From assembly GCA_034432755.1 (NCBI GenBank), contig DAOUBQ010000083.1, positions 1 through 31,863 on the forward strand: a DNA stretch of 31,863 bases, read 5' to 3'. Shown one piece after another: positions 7,091-15,521 of this stretch. Position 1 is the first letter of the stretch; each line of letters opens with the position of its first letter. Origin of the DNA: UBA5195 sp034432755 (GTDB lineage: Bacteria; Chloroflexota; Anaerolineae; Anaerolineales; Villigracilaceae). The position numbers were made by a program, and so were the translations under genes. Below the pieces are notes generated by a model. It searched no databases, was not told the DNA's origin, and saw only the letters and a list, made by a program, of their open reading frames with translations.

Positions 7091-8626
7091 TTAATCTGTG
7101 GCTGCCACAGGCGTGCTGGACATGTTTTGCACAGATATTGTGCCCTTTTCTTTCAAGATTCGTTCGGTGGTCAGGCGGGCCGAGAGCAATACAATCGGCA
7201 GACCAGTGCCAGGATGAGTGGACGCGCCTGCAAAATACAGGTTCTTGTATTTGGCATGGCGGTTTTGAGGGCGCAGGTAGCCGACCTGCCAGAAGTTGTG
7301 GCTGAGGCCAAAGGCCGCGCCTTTTGCCAGGTTGAATCGCTGCTTCCAATCTTTGGGGGTGTAAGAAATCTCAAATTTGATGTGCTGGCGCAGGTCGGTA
7401 ATTCCCATCTCTTTTTCGAGGCGGGCAAAGACCGTTTCGCGGGCGCGGTTGACCATGGAGGCCCAATCTTGCTGGGAGCGCGCATCGAGGTGACCAACCG
7501 GGACCAACACGTAGAGCGTTTCCTGCCCTTCGGGCGCGGCAGAGGGGTCGGTGCGGGCCGGGGCATGGATATAGAAACTCGGCGCGTCGGGCAGGCTGTG
7601 GTCGTTGAAAATCTGGTCGAAGGAGGCTTTGTAATCACCTGCCAGGAAGACGTTGTGGTGGTTGATTTGCGGATACTGCTTATCTACCCCCCAATAGAAC
7701 ATGATGGTGGAGCAGGTGTAAAGCTTCTCGTCCAGTTTTTTGGCTTCGGCGCGGTCGGGCAGCAGTTGGTCGTAGATGTAAGGCAAATCGGCATTGCCAA
7801 CGAAGATATCGGCAATGTAACGTGTTCCATCTTCCGTTTCCACAAAAAGAACTTGCGAACCTTCCACCTTTATCGTCTTCACCGGCGCGTTGTAGATAAA
7901 TTTGGCCCCCAACTTCTCGGCAATTTTGGTGAGGGCTTCGATGGCCGCGTACATGCCACCCATCGGATACCAGACACCCTCGGCCAGTTCGGTGTACTGA
8001 AGCAGGGAATAGGTGGCAGGGGCATCGTAGGGGCTGAGGCCGAGGTACATGTTCTGAAAGGTAAAAGCCGCCTTGAGCCGGTCGTTTTTGAAGAAGCGGC
8101 CCGTGTTGCGATAGTGCTTATCGAGGGCTTTCAGTTGAAAAATCAGTGGCAGGTTGGTCAGGCTGAAATATTCAAAGATATTGAAGAAGTTGCGCCCCAC
8201 GAACTTCTCCAGTGAAATTTTGTAATGCCTGGCGCCTTCGGCAATGTAACCCAGAAAGCCAGTGAAGGCGGTTTTGTCCACGGCTTCCAGTTGGGTCTGC
8301 ATTTTCCCAATGTTAGAAGTCAGTTCCAGTTGCAGGCCGTCGTCGAAGTGGACTTTGTAGGTCGGGTCAATACGGCGCAGGTCGAGGTGGTCGCTCATCC
8401 GCTCGCCCAGCGCGGCGAAGGTCTCCTCCCAAACTTCGGGCATGAGGAACAGGGTGGGGCCAATATCAAAGCGATGACCATCTTTCAGGATTTGGTTGCA
8501 GCGTCCGCCGGGTTTGTCGTTTTTTTCCAGCACGGTGACGCTGTAGCCGTTTTTTGCCAGACGGGCAGCCGTGGCAATCCCGCCAATGCCAGCGCCAATC
8601 ACAAGTGCAGTCGGTTTAGAAGCCAT
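7091..8626 (-). CDS. crtI: Phytoene desaturase CrtI
   Basis: A 511-aa FAD-dependent desaturase that adds double bonds to phytoene on the way to coloured carotenoids. It has the N-terminal Rossmann motif GAGIGG (residues 11-16), PGGRCNQ, the FDIGPTLFLMP signature and the C-terminal NLYFAGASTHPGTGLP motif typical of CrtI. ATG at 8626 is preferred over one 24 bp upstream, because GGAG lies 8 bp before it and MASKPTALVIGAG matches the family N-terminus. It is divergent from crtB across a shared promoter region and is followed 15 bp later by the CarH-like regulator. The number of desaturation steps cannot be told from sequence. Confidence 0.95.
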   Translation of the reverse strand: MASKPTALVIGAGIGGIATAARLAKNGYSVTVLEKNDKPGGRCNQILKDGHRFDIGPTLFLMPEVWEETFAALGERMSDHLDLRRIDPTYKVHFDDGLQLELTSNIGKMQTQLEAVDKTAFTGFLGYIAEGARHYKISLEKFVGRNFFNIFEYFSLTNLPLIFQLKALDKHYRNTGRFFKNDRLKAAFTFQNMYLGLSPYDAPATYSLLQYTELAEGVWYPMGGMYAAIEALTKIAEKLGAKFIYNAPVKTIKVEGSQVLFVETEDGTRYIADIFVGNADLPYIYDQLLPDRAEAKKLDEKLYTCSTIMFYWGVDKQYPQINHHNVFLAGDYKASFDQIFNDHSLPDAPSFYIHAPARTDPSAAPEGQETLYVLVPVGHLDARSQQDWASMVNRARETVFARLEKEMGITDLRQHIKFEISYTPKDWKQRFNLAKGAAFGLSHNFWQVGYLRPQNRHAKYKNLYFAGASTHPGTGLPIVLLSARLTTERILKEKGTISVQNMSSTPVAATD

Positions 8627-8669
8627 AAGAGATTCTCCGTAAATGAACATGGCGTATAAGATTAACTAG

Positions 8670-8697
8670 ATTATAGTCAATGTCTACTTTTTGTCAA
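8670..8697 (-). promoter_or_regulatory. crtI promoter, full consensus -35/-10
   Basis: On the minus strand TTGACA (8697-8692) and TATAAT (8675-8670) are separated by 16 bp, an exact match to both sigma-70 boxes. TAGACA lies exactly 11 bp after TTGACA, which recalls the 11-bp spaced direct repeats bound by CarH proteins. That resemblance is an inference. Transcription would begin about 35 bp before the crtI ATG. Confidence 0.8.
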
Positions 8698-8726
8698 GAT
8701 ATTTTTTGTTTTTTCGTTGCAAAACC

Positions 8727-8754
8727 TTGACAAATCTCAAAAAATCCTTACAAT
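8727..8754 (+). promoter_or_regulatory. crtB promoter
   Basis: On the plus strand TTGACA (8727-8732) and TACAAT (8749-8754) are 16 bp apart, matching 6/6 and 5/6 bases of the consensus. It is back to back with the crtI promoter; the two -35 boxes are 29 bp apart across a T-rich stretch. CTTGACAAA is shared by both promoters. The predicted leader before crtB is about 40 nt. Confidence 0.75.
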
Positions 8755-8801
8755 AAAAGTCATATTATTTCAACGTTCGAGCGATTTTTACGGAGGCACT
8801 C

Positions 8802-9743
8802 ATGCACGCGCACTGGGAACGCAACCTGATTAACCTGGCTGGGAACATGCCCCACCCCTCGAGCCAACCCGTCTTTTCCTATTGGGCCGGAGATGCCGCT
8901 CTTGAAAAGGCCTATGCCCTGTGCGGTGAAGTTGCCGCCCATCACAGCAAATCCTTCTACATGGCGAGCGGCCTGCTGCCCGAAGAAAAACGCTCTGCAA
9001 CGCGCGCCCTGTATGCCTTTTGCCGCACGGTGGATGATATTGTGGATGAAGGCTCGGTGGTAGGCCGCGAAGCGGAACTGGACTACTGGCGCGGCGTGGC
9101 CCAGGGAATCCTGCACCCCCGTCCCGATGACCTGGTGGCTCAGGCCTGGGCCGATACCCGCAGCCGCTATCACATTCCCGCCCGATATGCGCTGCAATTG
9201 ATTGACGGCGTAGCCCGCGACGTGATTCAAACCCGCTACAAAAATTTTGACGACCTCGCCACTTATTGCTACGGGGTTGCCTCTACGGTTGGGTTGATGA
9301 GCATGTACATTGTGGGGTTCAAATCGAACGAAGCCCTGCCCTACGCCATCAAATTGGGCGTGGCCCTGCAACTGACCAATATCCTGCGTGACGTGGGCGA
9401 GGACTATCGCAACGGACGCATTTATCTCCCCAAAGACGAACTCAAAACCTTCAAAATATCAGAAACCGACCTGGCGCGCGGGGTAGTAGATGAAAACTGG
9501 CGCGCTTTTATGAAATTCCAAATCCAGCGTACGCGCCAACTATATGCCGAATCGGAAAAAGGCATTCAATTCCTCGAACGTGACGGGCAGCTTGCTATCG
9601 GCGCGGCTTCCACGTTCTATCAAGGCATTCTCGATGCCATCGAAGCCAACGATTATGATGTGTTCTCCAAACGAGCCAATCTCTCTTCCTGGGGCAAGAT
9701 CAGCCGCATTCCGGGCTTGTGGCTGAAACTGGCAAGCCTCTAG
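8802..9743 (+). CDS. crtB: Phytoene synthase CrtB
   Basis: A 313-aa squalene/phytoene synthase that joins two geranylgeranyl diphosphates head to head to make phytoene, the first committed carotenoid step. Both Asp-rich, magnesium-diphosphate-binding motifs are present: DDIVD (residues 78-82) and DVGED (197-201), the latter within the family block LTNILRDVGED. SKSFYMAS (49-56) is also typical. The start is fixed by CGGAGG 5 bp before ATG. The gene is transcribed away from crtI and ends at a strong hairpin before a convergent gene. Supplying phytoene to the adjacent CrtI is the obvious role. Confidence 0.96.
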   Translation: MHAHWERNLINLAGNMPHPSSQPVFSYWAGDAALEKAYALCGEVAAHHSKSFYMASGLLPEEKRSATRALYAFCRTVDDIVDEGSVVGREAELDYWRGVAQGILHPRPDDLVAQAWADTRSRYHIPARYALQLIDGVARDVIQTRYKNFDDLATYCYGVASTVGLMSMYIVGFKSNEALPYAIKLGVALQLTNILRDVGEDYRNGRIYLPKDELKTFKISETDLARGVVDENWRAFMKFQIQRTRQLYAESEKGIQFLERDGQLAIGAASTFYQGILDAIEANDYDVFSKRANLSSWGKISRIPGLWLKLASL

Positions 9744-9770
9744 GAAACATGGTCCATCTCCTCCGCACGC

Positions 9771-9806
9771 GGGACGGCCTGTTGGGCAGCAGGCCGTCCT
9801 CGCTTT
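9771..9806. terminator. Hairpin between convergent crtB and DUF624-like gene
   Basis: A 10-bp perfect GC-rich stem, GGACGGCCTG (9772-9781) and CAGGCCGTCC (9790-9799), with an 8-nt loop, lies 28 bp after the crtB stop and just beyond the stop of the converging gene. A short T-run (CTTT) follows on the plus strand. It probably works as a bidirectional terminator. Confidence 0.7.
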
Positions 9807-10458
9807 AAACATCACGCTCAGTGTTTTCTACCACCCGAAAGGTTTCTAACCGGTCCTTAACGGCCTGCGCGCCGAGAATGCTTACCATCGAAATCCACCC
9901 CAAAATGACGGGAAAAACCAGCAACAGGCTGATAACACCGTAGAAGAACAGGAACAGGAACAGTGCCAGCAAATAAATGGGCGAGGCCATAACCAGGAAA
10001 AAACTATTGCGCCAGGCCAGGCGCAGAGACGGTCGTTCTTGAATCATCACAAACGGAATGGTGTAGAACTGCATGGTCAGCCAGAACAGAGCGATGAACA
10101 GGCTGAACATGCGTCCCAGGTCGGCGGACAACCCGCCCAACAGGCCATAAGCCTGAAAACTGGCATACAACACCCCCACCAGAAGCAGATTGACGAGCAT
10201 CCACTGCCAACTCTTCAAGAAATAACGGCGCGCGCCCTCCAACATGCCGCGCAACCCGGGGTTTTCGCCGCGGATATACTGACTTTGAACGTAGTAAATA
10301 CCGAACGTGACCGGCGGGGCGAGAAAGACCGTCAACAGCGCAACGCTCCAGACCAGGCTCATCACCGATTGTGCCACCAGGTCGTCCCACCAATTGAAGA
10401 AGGCCACCAGGATGGTGCGCAGGGGGGCAGGGAGTTTTTCCAGGAATTCCTGTTTCAT
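9805..10458 (-). CDS. DUF624/YesL-like integral membrane protein
   Basis: A 217-aa protein with about five or six strongly hydrophobic segments and short polar loops. The N-terminal segment (FFNWWDDLVAQS, then a membrane helix and APPVTFGIYYV) and overall length resemble the DUF624/YesL group. Genes of that group often travel with LplB/YtcP-type sugar ABC transporters, and such a transporter is encoded about 9 kb away here. Its ATG overlaps the stop codon of the ABC exporter gene by 4 bp, so the two are probably translated together and may work together in the membrane. The molecular function of the family is not known to me. Membrane location is confident, family membership moderate. Confidence 0.65.
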   Translation of the reverse strand: MKQEFLEKLPAPLRTILVAFFNWWDDLVAQSVMSLVWSVALLTVFLAPPVTFGIYYVQSQYIRGENPGLRGMLEGARRYFLKSWQWMLVNLLLVGVLYASFQAYGLLGGLSADLGRMFSLFIALFWLTMQFYTIPFVMIQERPSLRLAWRNSFFLVMASPIYLLALFLFLFFYGVISLLLVFPVILGWISMVSILGAQAVKDRLETFRVVENTERDV

Positions 10459-12233
10459 GCGGGAAGATTATACCCGGCCTGTGGGCTGTGCAGCGCGGCA
10501 TACACGCCGCCGCGCCGAAGCAGTTCTTCGTGCGTGCCGGTTTCTACGATTTGCCCCTGCTTCAGCACCACAATTTTATCCGCATTGCGGATGGTCGAAA
10601 GGCGGTGCGCCACGATGAAGGTCGTGCGTCCGCGCATGAGACGTGCCAGGGCTTGCTGGATGAGTGCTTCGGATTCGGTATCGAGGGCCGAGGTGGCTTC
10701 ATCGAGGATGAGAACGCGCGGGTTGCGGATGAGCGCACGGGCAATCGCCAGGCGTTGCTTCTGCCCGCCGGAGAGTTTCGCGCCGCGTTCTCCGATGTGC
10801 GTTTGCAGGCCGTTGGGCATCTCCTGGACGAAATCCCAGGCGTTGGCATCGCGCAGGGCGGCTTCCACCTGAGAATCGGACACATTCGACAGCCCGTAGG
10901 TGATGTTGTCGCGCACCGTCCCCTCGAATAGAATCGACTCCTGCGGCACGACCGAGACGAAGCGTCGGTACGTCCGCAGGTCGAGCGTGTTCATGTCGCG
11001 CCCATCGAGCAGGATTCGCCCTGCAGTGGGGCGGATGAAGCCGATGACCAGGTTCAGAATAGTGGATTTACCCGCCCCGGAAGGGCCGACGAAGGCCACG
11101 TTCTGCCCGGCGGGGACTTCCAGCGAGAAATCGGTAATCGCCGAGGCTTCGGTATCGGGGTAATGAAACGAAACGTTCTCGAAGCGGAACGCGCCCCGCA
11201 CCGCTTCCACCGACAGTTTGCCTTCGTTTTGCTCCAGGTCGGGGGCTTTCAGCACTTCTCCCACCGAATGAATGGACTCGATGCCCTTGCTGATGGGCGG
11301 AATCAGGTTGACCAGCGCCATGACCGCGCCGGTGAGACTGGCAAAGTAGCCGCTCAACATCACAACATCGCCCGCCGTAATGGGGAGAATCTGATGGTAG
11401 GCTACCCAGGCAGCAGCCATCAGACACAAGATGTTGAACATGCTGTATGTGACCCACGAGAGCGAGCCGAAAACGGCATTAAGCAGGTCCAGTTCCAGAC
11501 CGGCTTTGCGCACGCTGGTGAGGGTTTCATCCACGCGTTCCAACGCATCCTGCTCGAGGCCGTGCGCACGGGTAATGGGAATCAGGTGCGTCATCTCGGT
11601 GAGACGGGCCGACATGCGCTCCACCTGCTGCCGAAACTGCTGATTGCGCTGGGCCAGACCGCCCCGCATGGCCTGCACCAGCGCTGCCGAAACCGGCACA
11701 ATCAACACAAAAAAGGGCAAAAAAGCTGGGGCACGAATGGCCGTAACAACCAGCGCCCCCACCAGGCCGCTTAAAGCGCTCAGCCCGCCATCGAACAACG
11801 TCCGCACCATTTGTTCGATATTCTCTACATCGCGCACCACTTTGGTTTGCAGCACACCCGCGCTGGCGCGGGTGAAATAGCCAATCGAAAGCCGCTGCAA
11901 CTGCCGCGAAAGCCCCGACCGCAGACGGGTTTCCACGCAGCGCAGGGCGGTACTCAACTCGCGCATGTAGAGAACGTGCATGGGCATGTTCTGAAAAATC
12001 AGCAAAGCCAGCAAAAGCGCGTTCCACCATAACTCAGCCAGTGGCTTGTGCTGCACGACGACATCAATGATATTGGCGGTGAGCAGGGGCAGCAGCCAGA
12101 CCGGGCTGTGTTTGATGACGAAGGCAATCACCGCCACCACCAGGCGCGGACGGTCGGTATCGAACAAGAGCCAGAGCGTATGCAGGGGGTGACGGTTGAT
12201 GAAGTAGGACTCGAGGAAGGGTTGGGATTTCAT
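10455..12233 (-). CDS. ABC exporter half-transporter (fused permease and ATPase)
   Basis: A 592-aa MsbA/BmrA-like type IV ABC exporter subunit. Residues about 30-320 hold six transmembrane helices. Residues about 345-585 hold the nucleotide-binding domain: Walker A GPSGAGKS (383-390), Q-loop VVPQES, signature LSGGQ (487-491), Walker B VLILDE (507-512) and switch-region AHRLST. It would work as a homodimer, or with another half elsewhere. Substrates of this group include lipids, drugs and peptides and cannot be named from sequence. It lies 56 bp after an AGE-family lipoprotein gene and overlaps the DUF624-like gene by 4 bp, so the three probably form an operon. Confidence 0.93.
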   Translation of the reverse strand: MKSQPFLESYFINRHPLHTLWLLFDTDRPRLVVAVIAFVIKHSPVWLLPLLTANIIDVVVQHKPLAELWWNALLLALLIFQNMPMHVLYMRELSTALRCVETRLRSGLSRQLQRLSIGYFTRASAGVLQTKVVRDVENIEQMVRTLFDGGLSALSGLVGALVVTAIRAPAFLPFFVLIVPVSAALVQAMRGGLAQRNQQFRQQVERMSARLTEMTHLIPITRAHGLEQDALERVDETLTSVRKAGLELDLLNAVFGSLSWVTYSMFNILCLMAAAWVAYHQILPITAGDVVMLSGYFASLTGAVMALVNLIPPISKGIESIHSVGEVLKAPDLEQNEGKLSVEAVRGAFRFENVSFHYPDTEASAITDFSLEVPAGQNVAFVGPSGAGKSTILNLVIGFIRPTAGRILLDGRDMNTLDLRTYRRFVSVVPQESILFEGTVRDNITYGLSNVSDSQVEAALRDANAWDFVQEMPNGLQTHIGERGAKLSGGQKQRLAIARALIRNPRVLILDEATSALDTESEALIQQALARLMRGRTTFIVAHRLSTIRNADKIVVLKQGQIVETGTHEELLRRGGVYAALHSPQAGYNLPA

Positions 12234-12289
12234 AAAGGTATGACCGGCTTGAGCCAGCAGCGGAACCAGGCTGAAGCCCGGGGTACGTA

Positions 12290-13771
12290 TCAGCGGATGT
12301 TGCGAAATTCGGCACGGTAAACGGTCAGCCCGTCTTTTTGTTCGCTCTCCAGTTTCGACAGGTCGCCGCGCAGGAAATAGGGCTGAATGGCGCTTTGGGC
12401 GGGTTCTTGCTGGAAGGCGTAATAGAGCGTCACTGGCTGGCCGTTCATTTGCTGGGCAGTGATGTAGCCAATCAGCGCATGTTCAAAGGAGTGGTAGGCG
12501 TTCTTCCAGGGCCAGGCTTTGGGCAGGGCATCCGCTTTGGGCTGGTTGGTGGCATTATCAATCATCGTCCAGACTTCGCCGTGTTCTGTATCTACAAAAT
12601 AGCGGAAGTAGTAATCGGTGGTTTGGGGCAGGTAACGCGCCTGCGAGGGGTCGGAAAGCGCCATTTCCATTGTGAACTGGTCAAGTTCGTTGTAAACCCA
12701 CCACTCTTTATCTTTCACCAACGTTCCACCGGCTTCGTAGCCGTTGGCCCACGAACCGTTTTCGTCAAAATACGCCTTTTGCAACACGCGCGGGCCGTTG
12801 GTTTGGGCGAACAAGACCAAATCCGGCACGTTTGCAATCCGCCCAACATGAGAAATCATCCACATTGCCTTGATGGAGTGGCCGAAATCGGTGCCAGCGT
12901 TCTTCAGGCTCTTTTGCGCGGGGTCGTTGACGGTCAGGAAGAACAGGCCGTCTTCTTCGGAATAAAACTCGTCCATCATCAGGTTGGCGAGTTTGACCAT
13001 GTCGGCCTTCCAGGCGCTTTGCTCTGGTTCAGGTAAGAGCGGCGTGACCAGCACCATATAGGCGTTGAGATTGTCCAACTGCGCCACCAGGCGTTTGTCG
13101 AGCGGATTGGTATCACTGCCGTCGGAGGCCTGCATCCATTGCAGAGCGTTCAGTTCGGGGTTGTAATAGTTCTTGAAGATAAACTCTTTCACGGCCAGGA
13201 TGTCGGGCAGGACTTCGGGGTCGCGGGTCAGGTAGTAGTAGAACGAAATGCCGAGCAGGGAATAGGCCAGTTCTTGCGGGTTGCGGAATTGGGAGGCAGG
13301 TTCCCAGGCTCCGCTCTCGCCGTTCCACAGGGCGTAGGTTCCGCCGTTTTTTCGGTCAAAGGCGTTCTGGCGCAGGGAGTCCACCCCGGCTTTGGCATAT
13401 TGCAGGTAGCGCGGGTCGCCGGTGAGGTGGAAGGCCACGCCATAGGCATAGGTCTGGCGTGAGCGCGAGACGGTGTACTCCAGGTTCATGCGCAGCCAGC
13501 CATTTCCGCCAATTTCAGGGCAGGGGTTCAATTTTTCATCATAAACCGTGCCGTCATTACAGCGTTTGGAGGGGAATTTGCCGACCGGGTTGCCGAGGGC
13601 TTCAGGACGATCCCAGAAGGGGAGCAGGTCTTCCCTGAAATGAGTCATCCAGCGCTGACCATCGGGCAGGCCGGGGATGACGGTGGGCGGAGCAGCGACG
13701 GGCGCAACCGGCGCGCAGGCGGCCAGCAGGCTGAGGACGAGCACGAACAGGATGAGTTTTTGTCGTTTCAT
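12290..13771 (-). CDS. AGE-family epimerase/isomerase-like lipoprotein
   Basis: A 493-aa protein with a lipoprotein signal peptide (positive KRQK, hydrophobic stretch, lipobox LLAAC with Cys19) followed by an (alpha/alpha)6 barrel. The barrel resembles N-acylglucosamine 2-epimerases, cellobiose 2-epimerases and mannose isomerases: SRSRQTYAYG (102-111), FGHSIKAMW with H298, and NAYHSFEHA with H427 and H431, at the positions of the paired catalytic histidines. Known enzymes of this family are mostly cytosolic, so an exported, membrane-anchored form is unusual. A 50-residue tail after residue 440 is extra. The long upstream open frame is rejected because the signal peptide starts at 13771. Possible roles are epimerising a disaccharide outside the cell or a degenerate binding function. 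Confidence 0.75.
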   Translation of the reverse strand: MKRQKLILFVLVLSLLAACAPVAPVAAPPTVIPGLPDGQRWMTHFREDLLPFWDRPEALGNPVGKFPSKRCNDGTVYDEKLNPCPEIGGNGWLRMNLEYTVSRSRQTYAYGVAFHLTGDPRYLQYAKAGVDSLRQNAFDRKNGGTYALWNGESGAWEPASQFRNPQELAYSLLGISFYYYLTRDPEVLPDILAVKEFIFKNYYNPELNALQWMQASDGSDTNPLDKRLVAQLDNLNAYMVLVTPLLPEPEQSAWKADMVKLANLMMDEFYSEEDGLFFLTVNDPAQKSLKNAGTDFGHSIKAMWMISHVGRIANVPDLVLFAQTNGPRVLQKAYFDENGSWANGYEAGGTLVKDKEWWVYNELDQFTMEMALSDPSQARYLPQTTDYYFRYFVDTEHGEVWTMIDNATNQPKADALPKAWPWKNAYHSFEHALIGYITAQQMNGQPVTLYYAFQQEPAQSAIQPYFLRGDLSKLESEQKDGLTVYRAEFRNIR

Positions 13772-14090
13772 AGGTGGTGTTTTCCTTTTTTTGAAGCCCA
13801 TTCTGACTGGCGTTTCGGTTTTGTTTGTTAAGACTTTTTGAACACGGATGACGCGGATTGCAAGGATGGTGGATGCAGAATTTTTTTCAAAAAACGTAAC
13901 TACCTGCTCATTCTCGAAAGACAAGCGGTTTAATAAAGGAGCAAAGGATGTAAGGATAAAGGCTTGTTTGGGACAGTCAATTTCATCCTTTTATCCTTTC
14001 ATCCTGTTTGGCATGGCACGCGGCATGTAGTCGAAAAGCGGTTATTTCGCCTGTCGAAACGCGCTCCGCTCAGGGCGCGTGGAAGCAAAC
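13772..14090. other. Intergenic region with inverted repeats, no gene seen
   Basis: A 319-bp gap between the GH4 stop and the AGE-family start, both minus strand. It holds an imperfect inverted repeat of about 20 bp per arm (13943-13962 and 13987-14006, built on GGAT/ATCC motifs) and a 6-bp stem ACGCGC/GCGCGT at 14059-14080 just after GH4. It also holds a TCGAAA...CTCCGCTCAGGGCG segment resembling short dispersed palindromic elements. No clear promoter or open frame is seen. Confidence 0.55.
13943..14006. repeat. Imperfect inverted repeat
   Basis: The left arm AAAGGATGTAAGGATAAAGG (13943-13962) is almost the reverse complement of 13987-14006, with one inserted base and two or three mismatches; the loop is 24 nt. 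It lies in the gap after the GH4 gene and could fold into a long hairpin in RNA from either strand. It could be a transcript end, a processing site or the trace of a small non-autonomous element. Confidence 0.5.
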
Positions 14091-15401
<1,311 letters not shown>

Positions 15402-15416
15402 GGGGGAGTCCTTTCT

Positions 15417-15521
15417 GATTGGAGATTGCAGATTGGAGATTGGAGATTGCAGATTGGAGATTGGAGATTGCAGATTGCAGATTGGAGATTGGAGATTGCA
15501 GATTGGAGATTTCAGATTGAA
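15417..15521. repeat. Heptameric tandem repeat array, 15 units
   Basis: Exactly 15 in-phase 7-bp units of GATTGGA or GATTGCA, with GATTTCA and GATTGAA at the right end. It fills nearly the whole gap between the GH4 start and the GH116 end. The TGA stop codon and last codon of GH116 (minus strand, stop at 15514-15512) lie inside it. Confidence 0.95.

Noticed and set aside
13772..13924. Extended N-terminus of the AGE-family protein
   Set aside because: The signal peptide and lipobox start at 13771, and the extension would place them internally.
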